From Diorhabda sublineata (Eukaryota; Arthropoda; Insecta; Coleoptera; Chrysomelidae): 64,000 bases of DNA. The stretch is taken from assembly GCF_026230105.1 (NCBI RefSeq), contig NC_079476.1, positions 26,774,559 to 26,838,558 of the forward strand, given 5' to 3'. This document shows positions 59,890 through 64,000 of this stretch, piece after piece. Under the pieces are notes generated by a model that worked only from the letters and a program-made list of their open reading frames with translations, was not told where the DNA came from and did not search any database. Positions within the stretch are counted from its first letter, which is position 1. Every line of letters begins with the position of its first letter. A program made the position numbers and the translations under genes.

Positions 59890-60245
59890 AAGATCAATAT
59901 GCTTTTGCATGCGTTTGAACCAATTACCGAAGAATTTTTTCCATTACGATTAAGGTACCTCCAAAACACGTGATTTGAACGCATCAAAAGCTTCTTCATA
60001 CATAGAAAAACGTTGAGTAAGGCAGATGACCCATCAATTCGATATTTTGACTGTTTATTGTCGTGGTGGAGAATGATTCGTCTTCTGCGATTGGTTAACT
60101 GATTTTTTCAAACACTTCTGGCAAGTAAAGACTGATGTACCATTCAGAATTGACCGGTCTATGTTGCCAGTTCACCATTTTTGGTTCATCTTGAAAGATC
60201 CATACAATCGATTATTGTTCAGTTTCAGCTTCATATTCATAGACC
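59890..60245 (-). mobile_element. Mariner relic, second family (- copy)
   Basis: On the minus strand reads EWYTSVCLPEVFE, IILHHDN (second catalytic Asp; about 60055-60080), then in a shifted frame YRIDGSSA and RSNHVFWRYL. Sequence-related to the + copy at 51.7 kb but in opposite orientation, and ends about 45 bases before sls exon 2. Confidence 0.8.
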
Positions 60246-60287
60246 CTCGTATTTATTTCTAAAACTGTATAAATCGTGTTGTTTCAG

Positions 60288-61860
60288 GTGGTCAGATGTC
60301 CCAACAACAAATTCAGCAAATTCCCGGCTTTGGCCCTAACGCTCAACCTCCGGTGTTCGAGAAGGTGTTCAGCAACGCCAGATTCGCCCAAGGAGGAAAA
60401 GCTACGTTCGAAGGTAGAGTAACGGGAAAACCGCAACCAACAGTAACCTGGACGAGAAACGGAGCACCTCTACTTAGTACTCAAAAACATCGATTAACAT
60501 ATAATGAATCTACCGGGGATATTATCTTCGAAATAAATAATATCGGACCCGGAGATGAAGGGGAATATGTTTGTAATGCTAAAAATCAATACGGCGCCGC
60601 TATTTGTTCGGTTTATATATCTCCAGAAGGTATGCAGATACCTCAAAGACAAGCGTTTTCTAAATTTGATCAAACGACCAGTTATACCAATGGTACTACT
60701 ACTACGATAACTGAAGATTTCAAAATTGACACTTTCGAATATAGAATTTTGAGAGAAGTTTCGTTTAGAGAATCTATAACGAGAAGATCTAGTTACGAAA
60801 AAGATTCCCAAATATCGACGACGATCGAAAGGTCTTTGGGACCCCCAGCACCCCCGCAGTTTGCACAAAAGCCGCGAAATTCCAAATTACTCGAAGGTTC
60901 TGATGCGGTTTTCAGCTCGAAACTATCAGCTAATCCAAGACCTCGAATTACTTGGTTTAAAAACGGACAAAGAATCACCGATTCTCAAAAATACGAAACT
61001 AGTTTTACGAATAATCAAGCTTCTTTACGAGTTAAACAAGCTACATCCGACGATACCGGTCATTACACCCTACTAGCCGAAAATCCTCAAGGGTGCGTTG
61101 TTTCTTCAGCATATTTAGCCATTGAACCAGTAACGACACAAGAAGGTCTAATCCACGAATCGACTTTCAAACAACAACAAATCGAAATAGATCAAACAGA
61201 TTCTAGTAAAACGTTAGCACCAAACTTCGTAAGAGTCTGCAACGACAGAGATGTAACCGAAGGAAAAATGACTAGGTTCGATTGTAGAGTCACTGGTCGT
61301 CCTTATCCGGAAGTTACTTGGTTCATCAACGGTAAACAAGTAGTAGATGACCACAATCATAAGATATTAGTAAACGAATCCGGTAATCACGCTCTTATGA
61401 TCACAACAGTTAGTAGAAACGACTCCGGTGTTGTAACTTGCGTAGCTAGAAACAAAACTGGAGAAACCTCCTTCCAATGTAACCTCAACGTTATCGAAAA
61501 AGAACAAGTAGTAGCACCTAAATTCGTCGAAAGATTCACAACTGTTAACGTGGCCGAAGGAGAACCGGTAATATTGAATGCTAGAGCCGTCGGTACACCC
61601 ACACCACGTATCACTTGGCAGAAGGATGGTATACTGCTAGTAAACAGTCCCGACGTTAGGATTGCGACTGACGGTGGAGCTTCCTCTTTGGACATACCGA
61701 GAGCAAAAGCTTCAGATGCTGGTTGGTATCAATGTACTGCCCAAAATGTCGCCGGCTCCACCGCTACTCGCGCTAGATTATTCGTACAAGTACCGCAGAG
61801 TACGACGCCCGAACCAAGACGCCTACATCTTCCTAGGCCCACGAAAGTCATCGAACCTGA
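60288..61860 (+). CDS. sls: sls exon 2 (Ig1-Ig4)
   Basis: Acceptor gtttcag, donor gtaagt; phase 1 in, 2 out; 524 codons. Gly/Gln start (GGQMSQQQIQQIPGFGPNAQ), then Ig1 (60347-60622), a basic/Ser linker of about 70 residues (RESITRRSSYEKDSQIS), Ig2 (60843-61127), Ig3 (61217-61497) and Ig4 (61513-61795). All four have the Trp and the DxGxY motif (DEGEYVC, DTGHYTL, DSGVVTC, DAGWYQC); Ig2 has no second Cys. Typical of the N-terminal Ig row of insect sallimus. Confidence 0.96.
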
Positions 61861-63050
61861 GTAAGTAATCATTTCATTCCTGTATAACTGTCCCAAAACT
61901 AAATAAATACATCAAAATGTCATTTTTCTCATAGAAAATGTTTCGTAACTTATTTTTGTTAATATTTACTGATTGCTAACGGTAAACTAGTAAAAAAAGT
62001 CGTCGTACTCTCGGCGAGAGAGATTACAGCTAATACCAAATGTTTTATCATCTTTCTAATGTTTTATTTTCCATATAAATTTTATTTTATAAAGTTAGAA
62101 AGTGTCATTACTTTTCTTCGTGTTTCTTTATGAATCTAATAGCAAAAATAATGTTCTTACTACTTACTTAAATTACCTCGATAGCAGTCAAATTTTGACT
62201 TCATTTCCTGCTACAATTTGAACCAAAAAGTTTTGACAAGCTTTTCACCTAAACCTCAAAATATGATCCACAAAATGTTACTCATGGTCTGTGCTATTCC
62301 AAAATAGAAGAAAGTAAGAAGAGGATTGGGCAAAAATAGGCCTCACAATAACAAAAATTCATACCAACAGAGACAGGATGAAATGGTCAGATGTGATCGC
62401 GAACAACCAGTAATAATTTGGAGTTCCAAAAAGGAATTGATGGTCAAATTGAGTTTTCAATTGCTCGCGCTTCGGCCATAATCTGTTCGAATTTCAAAAA
62501 ATACTCAAAGAAAATAAATATCATTTAATTAACGCTGATATTGCAGCCGATTTTCATGCTAAAGAGAATACAAAAAGAAAGATGTTTGAGTCAAAATGTT
62601 CATTCGCCGACTCTCTTGCCTCGTTGCTGAATCTTTCATCTCTTAACTCGGCCTTCAGATTTGCGAACTAAAAAAAGTCAGAAGGTGTTTAATTGCCTTG
62701 AATCCACGTTAGTGGCTTTGGAAAGCGCACATTTCGGTTGATTTTGACGCATCTGCCTTAGTAAGTTAAAGCATCCACCTAGTACTCTTGTAGGATCTTT
62801 AAACTCCTGCAATTTCTTCTGTTTTGTCTACTAGATCGATGATTTATCAATAGATGTGACTAAAAAAGAAAGCAGTTTCTTCTTTTCACTTTTAGAATAA
62901 CGATAATTTAAGTAGTTTTGAAACGAATTTAGAAATCTTTCTGGAATATCTATCCCCTAGATCTGCTTGCATTATTTCATGATTAAACCAATGGAAATTT
63001 GATTATTAGGAATGTAATATTTAGGTATGATGAAGATTTTTCTTTTTCAG
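61861..63050. other. sls intron 2, nothing named
   Basis: AT-rich. A stretch at 62300-62660 has word-like frames (KIHTNRDRMKWSDVIANN) that may be an old retroelement, but no motif is firm. Confidence 0.5.
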
Positions 63051-64000
63051 ACCCGAACCTGGCCCAGAAGTGATTTATCTTCGCCACGTTGAACGATCTC
63101 GTCCTCAAGCAGCACCCGGCGATGAGGATCGTGTATATCCTCCGCCTCAATTTATCATTCCTTTAAGGGATGCAGTTCAGTTTGAGGGGGGAAAAATCCA
63201 CTTCGAAGCTAGAATTGAACCAGTTGGAGATCCGACGATGCGCGTAGAATGGTTTTTGAATGGAAAACCTTTAGCAGCTAGTAGTAGAACCACGTCGATA
63301 TTTCGCTTTGGTTTTATAGCTTTAGATATAATTAGCTTAATAATGAACGACAGCGGCGAATATGTTTGTCGAGTTACAAGCGCAACGGGATGCGTAGAAT
63401 CCCGCGCGATGCTTAGCATTAACCCCAGGGCTTCTATTGAACAAAGTAGTCAGCACCCTGATAGCTTACAATATATCCAGCACTTGGAAGACTATTCAAA
63501 ATATCAAAGAATGGACAGTTTAGAGGAAAGAACAAATCAAAAGCCTCATTTCATCCGTCCACTCCAAAATCTAGGAGAATTGCAGGAAGGTAGAAACGCT
63601 CATTTCGAAGCTCAACTAACTCCAGTAAGCGATCCGACTATGAAAGTGGAGTGGTACAAAGATGGCCGACCTATTACCGCCAGTTCACGAATTACCACCA
63701 TCTTCAACTTCGGTTACGTTTCTCTCAATATAATGCACCTACGGGCCGAAGATGCAGGATCGTACACTGTGCGGGCAGTAAATCATTTAGGAGAAGCTAT
63801 CAGTACAGCAAATATAAACGTTTATTCAAAATCTTCAGTCACCGGTGATCTGGGAATACCAGAACAACAAAAATACATCGAAGAAGTCGAAAGATTAGAA
63901 GCTTATCAACAACAACAACATCAAAAGTACGTTCTGGAATCACCCGAAAGTACTCAAGCGCCAGTATTCAAGACACCTATCAAGGATCAAAACGAAATAC
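63051..64000 (+). CDS. sls: sls exon 3 (Ig5, Ig6, start of Ig7; runs off the window)
   Basis: Acceptor tttttcag; phase 2 in. Linker EPGPEVIYLRHVERSRPQAA, then Ig5 (63141-63420; FIIPLRDAVQFEGGKIHFEA, DPTMRVEWFLNGKPLAASSR, DSGEYVCRVT) and Ig6 (63541-63822; DPTMKVEWYKDGRPITASSR, DAGSYTVRAVN), separated by linkers of about 40 residues, and the first strand of Ig7 (APVFKTPIKD). The regular Ig-linker spacing is the kettin signature. No stop to 64000. Confidence 0.97.

Larger units (their letters stand above)
56646..60287. other. sls intron 1 (3.6 kb) with relics
   Basis: Contains a coding relic of a repeated insect family (58.4-59.1 kb) and an inverted mariner fragment (59.9-60.2 kb), both on the minus strand. 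The rest is AT-rich and empty. Confidence 0.7.
56510..64000 (+). other. sls: sls gene (sallimus, kettin/titin-like), 5' part
   Basis: Three exons are present; the gene continues past 64000. The Ig sequences (VGDPTM(R/K)VEW(F/Y), L(N/K)(G/D)(K/R)P(L/I)(A/T)ASSR, FGF/FGYV) are those of kettin, the short isoform of sallimus, which binds actin near the Z-disc. In insects sls also yields long titin-like isoforms by alternative splicing. Start by promoter and phase. Confidence 0.93.

Overview
The window is insect nuclear DNA: AT-rich, with short conserved coding exons (GT/AG borders, consistent reading phase) set in long introns full of decayed mariner and LINE relics. The order of insect cannot be fixed from this window; nothing in it is bacterial or viral, and there is no CRISPR array.

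Layout. Positions 1-2100 are a satellite that ends in three near-identical 342-bp units. At 2999-3995 lie three coding exons of a protein I do not recognise. A long AT-rich spacer follows (3996-9880), with a mariner relic and a decayed tandem array. From a TATA-type promoter at about 9882 a large gene on the + strand runs to about 53.8 or 56.3 kb. I could join 25 coding exons with every phase matching (about 3,770 codons). The predicted protein has a short conserved N-terminus, roughly eight to nine spectrin-like repeats, a highly charged Glu/Arg/Lys/Ala helix of about 197 residues, eight immunoglobulin (Ig) domains, a long disordered Pro/Lys/Glu/Ser region with two repeated motifs, and a ninth Ig domain. 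By its position immediately 5' of a kettin/sallimus gene and by its titin-like Ig domains I call it zormin. Its spectrin-like half strongly resembles vertebrate CCDC141.

A second TATA promoter at about 56407 starts the sallimus (sls, kettin/titin-like) gene, also on the + strand. Three exons are visible: a short Gln/Ser/Thr-rich N-terminal exon, an exon with Ig1-Ig4, and an exon with Ig5, Ig6 and the start of Ig7, which leaves the window. The kettin-type Ig modules are unmistakable.

Function. In flies both products are giant modular proteins of the muscle Z-disc (zormin also at the M-line). Sallimus/kettin binds actin near the Z-disc and links it to thick filaments, so the window is a sarcomere-scaffold locus. 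The most interesting observation is evolutionary: a CCDC141-like gene lies directly upstream of a titin-like gene in the same orientation, as CCDC141 lies directly upstream of TTN in vertebrates. The fused spectrin-Ig architecture and this neighbourhood may therefore be ancient.
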